Assembly: GCF_021233435.1 (NCBI RefSeq)
Contig: NZ_CP089468.1
Coordinates: forward strand, 1,798,001-1,862,000
DNA: 64,000 nucleotides
DNA from: Halobacterium noricense
GTDB lineage: Archaea; Halobacteriota; Halobacteria; Halobacteriales; Halobacteriaceae
Direction of reading: 5' to 3'
This document shows, piece by piece, positions 1-9,070 of the stretch. Below the pieces are notes generated by a model. That model was given only the letters and a program-made list of their open reading frames with translations, had not been told where the DNA came from and ran no database searches. Both the position numbers and the translations under genes were made by a program. Positions within the stretch are counted from its first letter, which is position 1. Every line of letters begins with the position of its first letter.

Positions 1-71
1 CCGCCACTGGCGTGTTCATCCCGGGCGGTTACGACGAGGACGCCGCGGAGCGCGTTCGCGCGACGCACTAG
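1..71 (+). CDS. 3' end of an unidentified protein (partial)
   Basis: The first complete codon is at base 3 and the frame runs to a TAG at 69-71, giving a 22-residue tail that ends GYDEDAAERVRATH. The codons are GC-rich at third positions like the neighbouring genes. It converges on the acetyltransferase gene and the two stops overlap. The piece is too short to assign a family. Confidence 0.55.
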   Translation, partial: ATGVFIPGGYDEDAAERVRATH

Positions 72-592
72 CGCTCGTCGTAGTCGAGCGGTTCGGCGGG
101 GACGCCGGCGACTGTCTCGCCGGGCGGTACGTCGTCGGTGACCAGCGAGTTCGCGGCGATCTGCGCGTCTTCGCCGATGCGGACGCCGGGGAGGACGATT
201 GCGCCCGCGCCGACCATCGCGCGGTCGCCGACGACGACCGCGCCGGTGCGGTACTCGTCCTGAAGGAACTCGTGACAGAGCAGCGTGGCGTCGTAGCCGA
301 CGACGGCGTCCTCGCCGACGGTGACGAGTTCCGGCCAGAAGACGTCGGGCGTGGACTCCAGCCCCCAGGCCGCGCCCGCGCCGAGCGTAACGCCGAGCCG
401 GCGCAGCAGCCAGTTCTTCGCGCGGAGGCTCGGACAGATGCGCGCGAGCACGACGACGACGTAGTTGAGCGCGACCCGTAGCGGGTGTTTGGCGTCCGGC
501 CAGTGCCACAGGGAGTTGCGGCGGCCGGGCGTCGGATTCCGGTCGAGGCGGTCGTGGCGCGACACGCTCGCGGGTTCGCGGGCGGCCGCCAT
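68..592 (-). CDS. hexapeptide-repeat acyltransferase (maltose/galactoside O-acetyltransferase-like)
   Basis: A 174-residue protein whose C-terminal two thirds has left-handed beta-helix hexapeptide spacing with small residues at the turns (VGDRAMVGAGAIVLPGVRIG, then DAQIAANSLVTDDVPPG). The closing VAGVPAEP is typical of the NodL/LacA/CatB-like acyl-CoA transferases, which acetylate sugars or similar small molecules as trimers in the cytoplasm. The N-terminal 50 residues hold a hydrophobic helix (ALNYVVVVLARICP) that may sit on the membrane surface. Family assignment is firm, the substrate unknown. Its last bases overlap the stop of the convergent upstream gene. Confidence 0.85.
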   Translation of the reverse strand: MAAAREPASVSRHDRLDRNPTPGRRNSLWHWPDAKHPLRVALNYVVVVLARICPSLRAKNWLLRRLGVTLGAGAAWGLESTPDVFWPELVTVGEDAVVGYDATLLCHEFLQDEYRTGAVVVGDRAMVGAGAIVLPGVRIGEDAQIAANSLVTDDVPPGETVAGVPAEPLDYDER

Positions 593-646
593 GAACCTAC
601 GTGTTCCCGGCCGTTCCCGGGGTTACGACTACTGTCGAAGGTAGGA

Positions 647-653
647 TTTATTA
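647..653 (+). promoter_or_regulatory. TATA box for the small winged-helix gene
   Basis: The sequence TTTATTA lies 29-35 bases ahead of the ATG at 682, the spacing expected for archaeal TBP binding with a leaderless or nearly leaderless transcript. This favours the ATG at 682 over the in-frame ATG at 601, which lies upstream of the box. Confidence 0.6.
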
Positions 654-681
654 TCGTCGAACTATAGTCGGCAAACGACGA

Positions 682-894
682 ATGTCTACTCGACAGCTGC
701 CGACTGGGGTGGAGTCGCCGCGCGGGAAGCTGGTCTACCTCTACCTCTCCACGAACGAGAGCGCGACGCTTGACGACCTCCACGGCGAACTCGACGTCCC
801 ACGCATCACGCTGTACAGCGTGCTGAAGACGCTGCGCAACCGCGGGCTCGTCGAGCAGGACGGCGACAGCTACGTCGCTGCGCGCCCGCTCTAG
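682..894 (+). CDS. small winged helix-turn-helix DNA-binding protein
   Basis: A 70-residue protein that is almost entirely a winged-helix fold: a first helix (PRGKLVYLYLST), a helix-turn-helix (LDDLHGELDVPRITLYSVLKTLRNRG) and a wing ending GDSYVAARPL. It fits the TrmB/MarR-like one-domain regulators common in haloarchaea. The start is set by the TATA box at 647-653; an in-frame upstream ATG would put the promoter inside the gene. The last four bases overlap the convergent HEWD gene. Target genes cannot be told. Confidence 0.8.
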   Translation: MSTRQLPTGVESPRGKLVYLYLSTNESATLDDLHGELDVPRITLYSVLKTLRNRGLVEQDGDSYVAARPL

Positions 895-1058
895 GACTCC
901 TCCACGGGGGTGAACGACCCCGTGACGTCCCACGAGTGGACGCAGTAGACGTCACCGACCTCGTCGTCGACCCGCCAGTTCCCCGTCTCGTCGTCCCAGC
1001 GCTCCGAGCGCCCACACTGCGTGCACGTGCGCTCCTTCGGGGCTCGAATTTCGGCCAT
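891..1058 (-). CDS. HEWD-type small zinc-ribbon protein
   Basis: A 55-residue protein (MAEIRAPKERTCTQCGRSER...) with one CxxC at residues 12-15 and a single later Cys in VYCVHSWDVTGSF. It matches what I know as the haloarchaeal HEWD family, of unknown function. The chosen ATG is the conserved family start; an in-frame ATG 48 bases upstream adds a poorly conserved Arg-rich tail. It faces the winged-helix gene tail to tail. Confidence 0.75.
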   Translation of the reverse strand: MAEIRAPKERTCTQCGRSERWDDETGNWRVDDEVGDVYCVHSWDVTGSFTPVEES

Positions 1059-1165
1059 CACGCGTACGCAGTCGGCCCGCCGGCTTGAGTGTTCTGTCCA
1101 CGACACCGCGAGTTCGACAGCCGTCGGTCCAAACAGTTACGGCGTCGGCGCATCCGGGTTCGGGC

Positions 1166-2131
1166 ATGCAGTTCGGAATTCTCTCCACGGCGAACATCGG
1201 CGACGAGTCAGTCGCCCCCGCGATTCGGTCGACCGACCACGAGGTCCGCGCGATTGCCTCCCGGAGCGCGGACGCCGCGGCCGCGTACGCTGACCGCCAC
1301 GACATCCCCGAGACGTACGATTCCTACGACGCCCTGCTGGACGCGGACATCGACGCCGTCTACGTCCCGCTCCCGAACGGCCTCCACGCCGAGTGGACGA
1401 AGCGCGCCGCCGACGCCGGCCTCCACGTGCTCTGCGAGAAACCGCTCGCCGCGGACGCCGACGAAGCTGTCGGCGTCGTCGAGCACTGCGCGGACGCCGG
1501 TATCACGCTCATGGAGGCATTCATGTACCGATACCACCCCCGAACAGTCCGTGCAGTCGATATTGCCCGCGAGGAACTCGGCGACCTCCGCCACGTCCAC
1601 GCGGACTTCAGTTTCCGGCTCGGAGACGGGCCGGACGTCCGCCTCGACCCCGACCTCGCCGGCGGCGCGCTCATGGACGTCGGCTGCTACCCCGTCAACG
1701 CGGCCCGCACGTTCCTCGGTGAACCCGCACTCGTCTCCGGGCACACGCACGACCGCCGCGATGCGGGCGTCGACACGGAAGTCGCGGCCACGTTCGAGTT
1801 CGACGACGGCGCGACCGCCACGATTGAGGCGAGTTTCGAGTCGACGCACCATCAGACGTACCGCGTCGAGGGCACCGACGGCTGGTTGGAGGCCGACACC
1901 GCGTTCAACCCCGGTGGCTCGGAGACGACGCTCCGCTGGGGGACCGACGAGAAGACCGTCGAGGAGACGTTCGACCCGGTGGACTCCTACCGCCTCGAAA
2001 TCGAGCACTTCGCGGCCAGCGTCGAAGCCGGCCGCGACCCCCTGACGGACGGCGAGGAAGCCGTCGCGAACATGCGCGCCATCGACGCCATCTACGAGTC
2101 GTCGGCGACCGGCGACACGATTCCGCTCTAG
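1166..2131 (+). CDS. Gfo/Idh/MocA-family NAD(P)-dependent sugar dehydrogenase
   Basis: A 321-residue protein starting MQFGILSTANIG, an N-terminal Rossmann fold, followed at about residues 90-96 by VLCEKPLA. That is the EKP signature whose Lys is catalytic in this family. The segment TLMEAFMYRYHPR and the later GGALMDVGCYP are shared with glucose-fructose oxidoreductase, dimeric dihydrodiol dehydrogenase and the haloarchaeal NADP D-xylose 1-dehydrogenases. Likely it oxidises a cyclic aldose or related polyol in the cytoplasm; xylose is only a guess. The ATG at 1166 fits the Rossmann start. It overlaps the 3' end of the convergent helicase gene by four bases. Confidence 0.88.
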   Translation: MQFGILSTANIGDESVAPAIRSTDHEVRAIASRSADAAAAYADRHDIPETYDSYDALLDADIDAVYVPLPNGLHAEWTKRAADAGLHVLCEKPLAADADEAVGVVEHCADAGITLMEAFMYRYHPRTVRAVDIAREELGDLRHVHADFSFRLGDGPDVRLDPDLAGGALMDVGCYPVNAARTFLGEPALVSGHTHDRRDAGVDTEVAATFEFDDGATATIEASFESTHHQTYRVEGTDGWLEADTAFNPGGSETTLRWGTDEKTVEETFDPVDSYRLEIEHFAASVEAGRDPLTDGEEAVANMRAIDAIYESSATGDTIPL

Positions 2132-4524
2132 GCGTGCTCGCTCCAGAACAGGTCTAGCTGGTCGCCGAGGAACTCCGGCGTCATGCGCGTGAACTCCTCG
2201 CGCTCGCCGGGACCGAGGTACTCGAAGACGGAGTGGCGCGCGCCCTCGACGTAGCGCTGGCCGACGAACGCCCGCACACCGACTTCCTCCGGGCCACGAA
2301 TCACGCGCCCGATGGCCTGCCGCGCGCGCCGCACCGCCGGCACCGTCAGCGCGTACTCGAAGGCGTGGTCCTCGCCGAACGCGTCCGCGTACGCCCGCCG
2401 GACTGCCCGCACGCGCGGCGACCCGACGTTCACGAGCGGAACGCCCACCACGGCGCACGCCGCGAGTTTGTCGCCGTCGTAGTCGACGCCCTCCGTGAGC
2501 GTGCCGCGAGTGCTCGTCACCATGACTTTGCCGTCGCCGCGGAAGAACTGGCGCTTGAGCGCGTCCGTATCCTCGTTCGAGGAGGACTCGTCGACGAGCA
2601 CGGGCTTCTCAACGGCTCCCTCTAGGTAGTCGCCGGCCCACGCCGCCTCCCGGTAGTTCGGCATGCAGACGAGGACGTTCCCCGGCGAGCGCGCGATAGT
2701 GCGGAGGACGTAGCGGTACTGCTCGCGGGTCTGATTGGCGTTCTCGCTGGTCGGGTCGCCGCGGTTGCGTGCCGTAAACGGCGTCGCGTCCACGGTGAAG
2801 CTCGCGCGGTTCTCCTCGGGGAACCGCAGGTCGTAGCGGCGCTCCACGACCGGCCGGGCTTCCGCGTCGCCGGCACCCGCTTCCAGCCTGTCGAGACCCG
2901 TCACCTCGCGGAAGACGTCGAGCGGTTCCAGCGTCGCGCTCATCAGCACGCCGCCGCCCAGTCCCGCGAACGTTTCGCGGAGCGCGCGCGCCGGCATGCA
3001 GTTGTACGTCACGAGCGCGGGCGTGTACGTCTCCGCCCACGCCGCGCCGGCCCGCCCGGACTCTTTGGGCGCGTGCTCGAGCTCGATTTCCCGGAAGTAC
3101 GTCGCGTGGTCGCGCTCCCACCACCGCTGGAGGGTGATGCCGACTGCGCCACAGACCGCCGAGCGGTCGCCGTCGTCCTCCAGAATCGCCGCGACCGCGG
3201 TGCCGATGTCCGCCAGCGACCGCCACAGGCCGCCCGTGTATCCCTCCTGTTCGGCCCAGCGCGTGAGGTCGTCGGGCTCGTCGGTCTCGGGGTCACGGAG
3301 CGGAATCTCGTGGTCGTGCTCCGGGAGGTCGCGGGGCCGGTTCGGGTCGTGGCCCTCCTCGGCGAGGTACTCGGCGACGCGGTCGTCGAGCCACTCCGAG
3401 ACGTCGCCGAGGAACTCCACGGCCTCCTCGATGGCGTCGAGGGTGACCTCGTAGCTCTGCAGTTCGTCCCGGACCTGTTGGCGGTTCGACTCGCTCTGCT
3501 TGGCCGTCGTGAGCAACTGCCGGAGGTCGTTTCGTGCGCGAGCGAGCGTGTGTCGGCCTACGCGGTCCGAGAGGAGGTCGCGCACGCGCTCCTCCAGGCG
3601 GTGGGCTTCGTCCACCACGACGAACGTCTGCTCGTCGAGCAGGTGTTCGGTGAGCCCGCGCGTCTGCGGGTCGAAGAGGTGGTTGTAGTTCCCGATGACG
3701 ACGTCCGCGTGGTCGAGCATGACCTGCTGGACGCGGTGCGGGCAGGTGCCGTACTCGACGGCGGCGGGGAGGAAGTCCTCGCTCGTGACGACGTTGTAGT
3801 CGCCGACGTCGAAACCGACGGGCGAGCCCTTGTTCCGTCCGTACCAGTCGGCCTCGAACGGGCAGAACAGCGGCGGGTCGCCGTCGGCGAACTCCTCGGG
3901 TGCGCTCGGCTGCACGGGCACGTACGGCGAGTCCGCGCCGTCAGTTCTGAGGGGGTTCTCCGAGAGATTGTGGTTGGCGTCCGCGCGCGCCGACCGTGCG
4001 AGGTCGCGGGCTTTCGCGGGGTCCCACCACGGGTCGTCGAGCGCGTCCGCGGCACGCAAGTCCACGAGTTCGCCCGCGTCCTGTCCGTCGAAGCTGCCGC
4101 CCTCGCCGTCGGCCTCCACGAGGCCCGCGGTTGACTCGCGGAGGTCCTCGCAGCGGTCGTGGACGCTGGCGTCCCGCGGGAACACGTCCTCGCGGCCGTA
4201 CGGACAGAGGTCGCGCTTCCCGACGAGCGCGACGCCGTTCAGCGGCTCGTCCAGCCCGGCGTTCATCTGCCGGAGGTCCGCGACGAACTGCTGGAGCTGC
4301 TGTTTCACGGGGGTGACGACGAACACGCGCTCGTAGTCGTCGGTGCGGCGCACGAGCTGGGCGGCCGCCGTCAGCGCCGCCATCGTCTTCCCGGTGCCGC
4401 AGGGCCCCTCCATCGCGAGGTAGCCGCCGCGCTCGCCGGCGTCGATGGCCGCGCCGATGGCGTCGGCCTGCTGGTCGTAGGGCTCGTCGAACCCGAAGAA
4501 GTCGCGCCAGTCGTCGTCGCCCAT
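2128..4524 (-). CDS. XPD/DinG-family iron-sulfur ATP-dependent DNA helicase
   Basis: A 798-residue superfamily 2 helicase. Walker A GPCGTGKT is at residues 40-47 and the DEAH box at 305-308 (VVVDEAH). A motif SATLEPL follows, and motif VI QAIGRVIRG lies near the C terminus. Four cysteines at about 107, 125, 221 and 261 lie between motifs I and II, as in the 4Fe-4S domain of XPD, Rad3 and DinG. The spacer between the second and third cysteine is long and acidic. The protein should unwind DNA 5' to 3' in repair. The ATG at 4524 starts just ahead of the Q-like DEPYDQQADA motif. It is divergent from the PAS kinase gene with 94 bases between the starts. Confidence 0.92.
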   Translation of the reverse strand: MGDDDWRDFFGFDEPYDQQADAIGAAIDAGERGGYLAMEGPCGTGKTMAALTAAAQLVRRTDDYERVFVVTPVKQQLQQFVADLRQMNAGLDEPLNGVALVGKRDLCPYGREDVFPRDASVHDRCEDLRESTAGLVEADGEGGSFDGQDAGELVDLRAADALDDPWWDPAKARDLARSARADANHNLSENPLRTDGADSPYVPVQPSAPEEFADGDPPLFCPFEADWYGRNKGSPVGFDVGDYNVVTSEDFLPAAVEYGTCPHRVQQVMLDHADVVIGNYNHLFDPQTRGLTEHLLDEQTFVVVDEAHRLEERVRDLLSDRVGRHTLARARNDLRQLLTTAKQSESNRQQVRDELQSYEVTLDAIEEAVEFLGDVSEWLDDRVAEYLAEEGHDPNRPRDLPEHDHEIPLRDPETDEPDDLTRWAEQEGYTGGLWRSLADIGTAVAAILEDDGDRSAVCGAVGITLQRWWERDHATYFREIELEHAPKESGRAGAAWAETYTPALVTYNCMPARALRETFAGLGGGVLMSATLEPLDVFREVTGLDRLEAGAGDAEARPVVERRYDLRFPEENRASFTVDATPFTARNRGDPTSENANQTREQYRYVLRTIARSPGNVLVCMPNYREAAWAGDYLEGAVEKPVLVDESSSNEDTDALKRQFFRGDGKVMVTSTRGTLTEGVDYDGDKLAACAVVGVPLVNVGSPRVRAVRRAYADAFGEDHAFEYALTVPAVRRARQAIGRVIRGPEEVGVRAFVGQRYVEGARHSVFEYLGPGEREEFTRMTPEFLGDQLDLFWSEHA

Positions 4525-4618
4525 TCGGTACAGGATGGGGCGCCACGCGGTATGAACGTACGGATTGCCGAACGCGACGGCCGGAGGATTCTTCCGTGGA
4601 AGTACGCATCGGGATGGT

Positions 4619-7600
4619 ATGGAACAGGGGGAGGCGTCGCCGGATGCGAACACGCCACGCCGGCGGTACGAGGCGCTCGCGGCCGTCGTCGACGGCGGCG
4701 TCTTCGAACTCGACGCGGACCGGCGAGTCGCCCGCGTCGGCGAGGAGTTCGTCGAGCAGACGGGGTATGCGAGCGACGACGCCGGCGGTGAACCGCTCGC
4801 GGCGCTGTTCGGCGACGACGCCGGCCGCATCGAGCGCGCGCTCGACGGCCTCGGCGCCGCGGACGCGACGCTGACGGTCACAGTCGAGTCGGCTACCGGC
4901 GAATCCACGCCCTTCGAACTGCGGTTGCGGGGCGTCGGTGCGGATGACGAGAGTGGCGTCGTCGGCGTGCTCTCACCGGCCGCCAACGGGACCGACGAGC
5001 GCGTACACGAACCCCAGGAGCGGCAGCGCGTCCTCCGGGAGGTCTACGACGTGGCGACGGACCCGGCTCAGTCCTTCGAGCAGCGCGTCGATGCGTTGCT
5101 CGCGCTCGTCCGGGAGACGATTGGCACCGAGTACGCAGCGCTCTCGCGGGTCGACGGCGACGACTACGTTTTCCGGGCCATCGACACGCGCTCGGCGGTC
5201 GACATCGAATCCGGGGATGTCGTCCCGCTGGACGCGACGAACTGCGAGCGCGTTGTCGACAGCGAGCAGACCGTCGTCTTTCGGAACCTCGCAGAGGACG
5301 CGCCGGAGCTCGTGGACCGCGCGGGAAACGTCGACTGGGGCGTCTCCTGCTACCTCGGCGCGCCCGTGGCCGTTGACGGAGACGTCCGGGGGACGTTCTG
5401 CTTCTACGGCACCGAACCACGCACCGACGGGTTCTCGGAGTGGGAAGTGACGCTCGTGGACCTCGTCGCCGAGTGGGTGAGCTACGAGCGTACCCAGCAG
5501 CGCACGCGCAAGCGCCTCGAACGCCGAAACGACGCGGTCGAAGCGTCGCGGCGCCGCTACGAGACGCTCGTCGCGAACGTCCCGAACGGCGCGGTCGCGC
5601 TCGTCGACGACGACCTCCGGTACGTGACCGTCGGCGGGTCGCCGGTCGACGCCGACGGCAGAACGGCCGAGGACTTGGAAGGACTGCGCGTCGAAGACGC
5701 GCTCTCAGGGGAGCTGGCGGACGTGCTCGCGCCGCGGTATCGAGCCGCGCTGGACGGCGAATCGAGCGCGTTCGAGCACGAAATCGGCGACCGCGTCAAC
5801 CAGTTCCACGTCTTTCCCGTGTACGACGACGGCGAGGTCACGGCCGCGATGGGGATGTCCCAGGACGTCACCGAGCGCGCGGAGCGCGAACAGCAGCTCG
5901 CGCGCTACGAGACCATCTTCGAGACGCTCAACGACGGCATCTACGTCACCGACGAGGACGGCTACTACGAGGCGGTCAACGACCGGTTCGCCGACATCAC
6001 GGGGTACAGCCGCGCGGAGCTACGCGGCGAGCACGCGTCACAGTTCGTCGACGAGTCGACACTGGAACGCGCCGCCGAGATTCGGGCGGCAGCGGGCGAC
6101 GACGAGACGCCGACGCTGGGGACGACCGTCGAGACGAAGGGCGGCGACGAAGTCCCCGTCGAGGTGACGTTCTCCTCGCTGGAGACGCGGGACGGCGAAC
6201 GCCAGCTCGTCGGGGCAGCCCGCGACATCACGGAGCGCCGCGAGCAGCGCCGCCGCATCGAGGAGAGCGAGCGGCGCTACCGCACGCTCGTGGAGAACTT
6301 CCCGAACGGCGCGGTCGGCCTCTTCGACGAGGACCTCCGGTACACCGCGGTCGGCGGCGAACTCGTCGACGAGGGCGACATCTCGCCGGCCGACCGCGTC
6401 GGCCGCCGCGTCCACGACATCTACCCCGACCACCTCGTCGAGGAGATCGAGCCATACCTCGAAGCAGCCCTCGCCGGGGAGGCACAGCACTTCGAGACGT
6501 CGTTCCGTGGCAACCACTTGTCCGCGCGCGTGCTCCCGATTCGCGGACCTAGCGGCGACGTTGACGGCGGGATGCTCGTCGTACAGGACGTCACCGAACA
6601 GAAGGAACGCGAACGCGCGCTCGCCGACGCGAAAGCACAGATGGAGGCCGCCGCCCAAGCGGGCGCGGTCGGCACGTGGGAGTGGCACATCCCCGAGGAC
6701 CGGTTCGTCGCGGGCACCTCGCTCGCACGCCTGTTCGGCATCGATCCCGAGCGCGCCCGCGAGGGCGTGCCGCTGGACGAATTCGTCGGCTCGATTCACG
6801 AGGACGACCGCGAGCGCGTCGCCGCCGCTATTGACGAAGCCGTCGAAACCTGTGGCGACTACGAGGAGGAGTACCGCGTCTACGACGCGGACGGCGACGT
6901 TCGTTGGATCGTCGCGCGCGGCCACGTCGAGTGCGAGGACGGCGAGCCGGTGACGTTCCCGGGCGCGATTACGGACATCACCGAGCAGAAGCGCGCCGAG
7001 CGCGAAATCGAACAGCACCGCGAGCAACTGGAGACGCTGTTCGAGGTGTTGCCGGTCGGCGTCGTCGTGGCGAACGACGACGGTGAACTCGTGGAGGCCA
7101 ACGGTATCGCGAAACGCATCTGGGGTGGCGCGGACTTCGACGCCGAGTCCGTCGAGGAGTACGACCAGTACACGGCGTGGTGGGCGGATTCGGGCGAACG
7201 CGTCGAATCCGACGAATACGCTCTCGCGCGGGTGCTGGACGGCGAGCCGGTCGTCGAGCCCGACGTCTACGACATCGAGGGCGCGGACGGCTCCGAGCGC
7301 GTCATCGAGGTGCGCGGGATGCCGGTGTTCGACGACGGCGAGGTGGCGCGTGGCGTCATCACGATGACCGACGTCACCGAGCGCGCCGAACGCGACCGGA
7401 CGCTCGAACGCCGCGCGCGCCAACAGCGGGTCGTCGCGGACCTCGGGCAGCGCGCGCTCGACACCGATGATCTCGACGAACTGATGGCGCAAGTCGCCGA
7501 GCAAGTTGCTGACGCTCTCGAAAACGACTACTGCAAGGTGTTGGACCTCGACGACGACGCGCGCGAACTGCTGTTGCGGCAGGGCGTCGGCTGGGACGAC

Positions 7601-8620
7601 GGCGTCATCGGGAACGCCACCGTGGACGCCGACGACGACTCCCAGGCGGGGTACACGCTGCTCTCCGAGGAAGCCGTCGTCGTGGACGACCTCGCCGTCG
7701 AAGACCGATTCAGCGGCCCGGAGCTACTCACCTCCCACGACGTCGAGAGCGGCGTCAGCACCATCATCGGGTCGCCGGCGGAGCCGTGGGGCATCCTCGG
7801 CACCCACGACACCAGCCACAAGCAGTTCTCCGAGGAGGACGTCAACTTCGTGCAGAGCGTCGCCAACATCCTCGCAGACGCCATCGAGCGCGAGCGCTAC
7901 GACGCCGAGCGCGAACAGCTCGTCGCGGATTTGGCGGAGTCTAACGAGCGCCTCGAACAGTTCGCGTACGCGGCCTCCCACGACCTCCAGGAGCCGCTCC
8001 GGATGGTGTCGAGCTACCTCTCGCTCATCGAGGACCGGTACGGCGACGCCCTCGACGAGGACGGCCGGGAGTTCCTCGACTACGCGGTCGACGGTGCCGA
8101 CCGGATGCAGGAGATGATAGACGCGCTGCTCGAATACTCCCGCGTGGAGCGCGGCGCGGCGTTCGAATCCGTCGACCTCGACGCGGTGTTTGCGGACGTC
8201 TGCCGGGACTTCGAGGTGAAAATCGACGACAACGACGCGACCGTTGTCGCCGAGTCGCTGCCGACGGTCTCCGGCGACGAAGACCAACTCCGACAGGTGT
8301 TCGGGAACCTCCTGAGCAACGCCATCGAGTACAGCGAGGGGCCGCCGACGGTCCGCGTGGCCGTCGAGCGCGACGGCAACGAGTGGGTGTTCGCGGTCAG
8401 CGACGACGGCATCGGCATCGACCCCGACCACGCCGACCGCATCTTCGAGGTGTTCCAACGGCTCCACACGCACGACGAACACCCGGGGACGGGGGTCGGG
8501 CTGGCGCTCATCCAGCGCATCGTCGAGCGCCACGGCGGCGACGTCTGGGTGGAGTCGACGCCCGGCGAGGGGTCAACGTTTTACTTCAGTATCCCAGATA
8601 GAGGGCAACGCGATGATTGA
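4619..8620 (+). CDS. multi-PAS/GAF sensor histidine kinase
   Basis: A 1333-residue soluble kinase with no transmembrane segments. In order it has a divergent N-terminal PAS (about 20-125), GAF (140-300), five further PAS/PAC units (about 315-930, each closed by DVTER/DITE-type ends), a second GAF (940-1095), a HisKA domain with phospho-acceptor His1121 in YAASHDLQEPLRM, and an HATPase domain with an N box (DEDQLRQVFGNLLSNAIEYS), DDGIGI and TGVGLAL. All catalytic boxes are present. It should autophosphorylate in response to small cytoplasmic ligands or redox state. The receiver gene downstream overlaps its end by eight bases, so they are translationally coupled and are probable partners. Confidence 0.93.
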   Translation: MEQGEASPDANTPRRRYEALAAVVDGGVFELDADRRVARVGEEFVEQTGYASDDAGGEPLAALFGDDAGRIERALDGLGAADATLTVTVESATGESTPFELRLRGVGADDESGVVGVLSPAANGTDERVHEPQERQRVLREVYDVATDPAQSFEQRVDALLALVRETIGTEYAALSRVDGDDYVFRAIDTRSAVDIESGDVVPLDATNCERVVDSEQTVVFRNLAEDAPELVDRAGNVDWGVSCYLGAPVAVDGDVRGTFCFYGTEPRTDGFSEWEVTLVDLVAEWVSYERTQQRTRKRLERRNDAVEASRRRYETLVANVPNGAVALVDDDLRYVTVGGSPVDADGRTAEDLEGLRVEDALSGELADVLAPRYRAALDGESSAFEHEIGDRVNQFHVFPVYDDGEVTAAMGMSQDVTERAEREQQLARYETIFETLNDGIYVTDEDGYYEAVNDRFADITGYSRAELRGEHASQFVDESTLERAAEIRAAAGDDETPTLGTTVETKGGDEVPVEVTFSSLETRDGERQLVGAARDITERREQRRRIEESERRYRTLVENFPNGAVGLFDEDLRYTAVGGELVDEGDISPADRVGRRVHDIYPDHLVEEIEPYLEAALAGEAQHFETSFRGNHLSARVLPIRGPSGDVDGGMLVVQDVTEQKERERALADAKAQMEAAAQAGAVGTWEWHIPEDRFVAGTSLARLFGIDPERAREGVPLDEFVGSIHEDDRERVAAAIDEAVETCGDYEEEYRVYDADGDVRWIVARGHVECEDGEPVTFPGAITDITEQKRAEREIEQHREQLETLFEVLPVGVVVANDDGELVEANGIAKRIWGGADFDAESVEEYDQYTAWWADSGERVESDEYALARVLDGEPVVEPDVYDIEGADGSERVIEVRGMPVFDDGEVARGVITMTDVTERAERDRTLERRARQQRVVADLGQRALDTDDLDELMAQVAEQVADALENDYCKVLDLDDDARELLLRQGVGWDDGVIGNATVDADDDSQAGYTLLSEEAVVVDDLAVEDRFSGPELLTSHDVESGVSTIIGSPAEPWGILGTHDTSHKQFSEEDVNFVQSVANILADAIERERYDAEREQLVADLAESNERLEQFAYAASHDLQEPLRMVSSYLSLIEDRYGDALDEDGREFLDYAVDGADRMQEMIDALLEYSRVERGAAFESVDLDAVFADVCRDFEVKIDDNDATVVAESLPTVSGDEDQLRQVFGNLLSNAIEYSEGPPTVRVAVERDGNEWVFAVSDDGIGIDPDHADRIFEVFQRLHTHDEHPGTGVGLALIQRIVERHGGDVWVESTPGEGSTFYFSIPDRGQRDD

Positions 8621-9065
8621 GCACCGCGACGGCGAGCCCGTCGACATCCTGTTGGTCGAAGACAACCCCGGCGACGTGCGCCTCACGCGCGAGGCCTTCG
8701 AGGAAGCCCGCATCAACAACGACCTCCACGACGTCAACGACGGCGAAGCTGCGCTCGACTTCCTCCACCAGCGCGGCGACCACGCTGACGCCCCCCGCCC
8801 CGACTTGATGCTGCTCGATCTGAACCTCCCGAAAGTGGACGGCCTCGACGTCCTCGAAGCGGTGAAATCCCACGACGACCTGCGGACGATTCCGGTCGTC
8901 GTCCTCACGAGCTCCGAGGCCGAGGAGGACGTCCTGCAGAGCTACGAGCAGCACACGAACGCGTACCTCACGAAACCCATCGATCCCAACGAGTTCGTCG
9001 ACGTGATTCGTTCGTTCGAGCGGTTCTGGTTGACGCTCGTCGAACTCCCACCGAGCCTCGACTGA
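8613..9065 (+). CDS. single-domain response regulator (Rcp1/CheY-like)
   Basis: A 150-residue stand-alone receiver. It has the acidic pair and pocket (VEDNPGD), phospho-Asp in LMLLDLNLPKVDG, a Thr/Ser switch (VVLTSSEA) and Lys in YLTKPID. The ending SFERFWLTLVELP is typical of Rcp1-like regulators that pair with phytochrome or PAS kinases. There is no output domain, so it probably relays phosphate to another protein such as the next gene product. It overlaps the kinase gene by eight bases and is followed after five bases by the receiver-Bat regulator. Confidence 0.92.
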   Translation: MIEHRDGEPVDILLVEDNPGDVRLTREAFEEARINNDLHDVNDGEAALDFLHQRGDHADAPRPDLMLLDLNLPKVDGLDVLEAVKSHDDLRTIPVVVLTSSEAEEDVLQSYEQHTNAYLTKPIDPNEFVDVIRSFERFWLTLVELPPSLD

Positions 9066-9070
9066 CACGC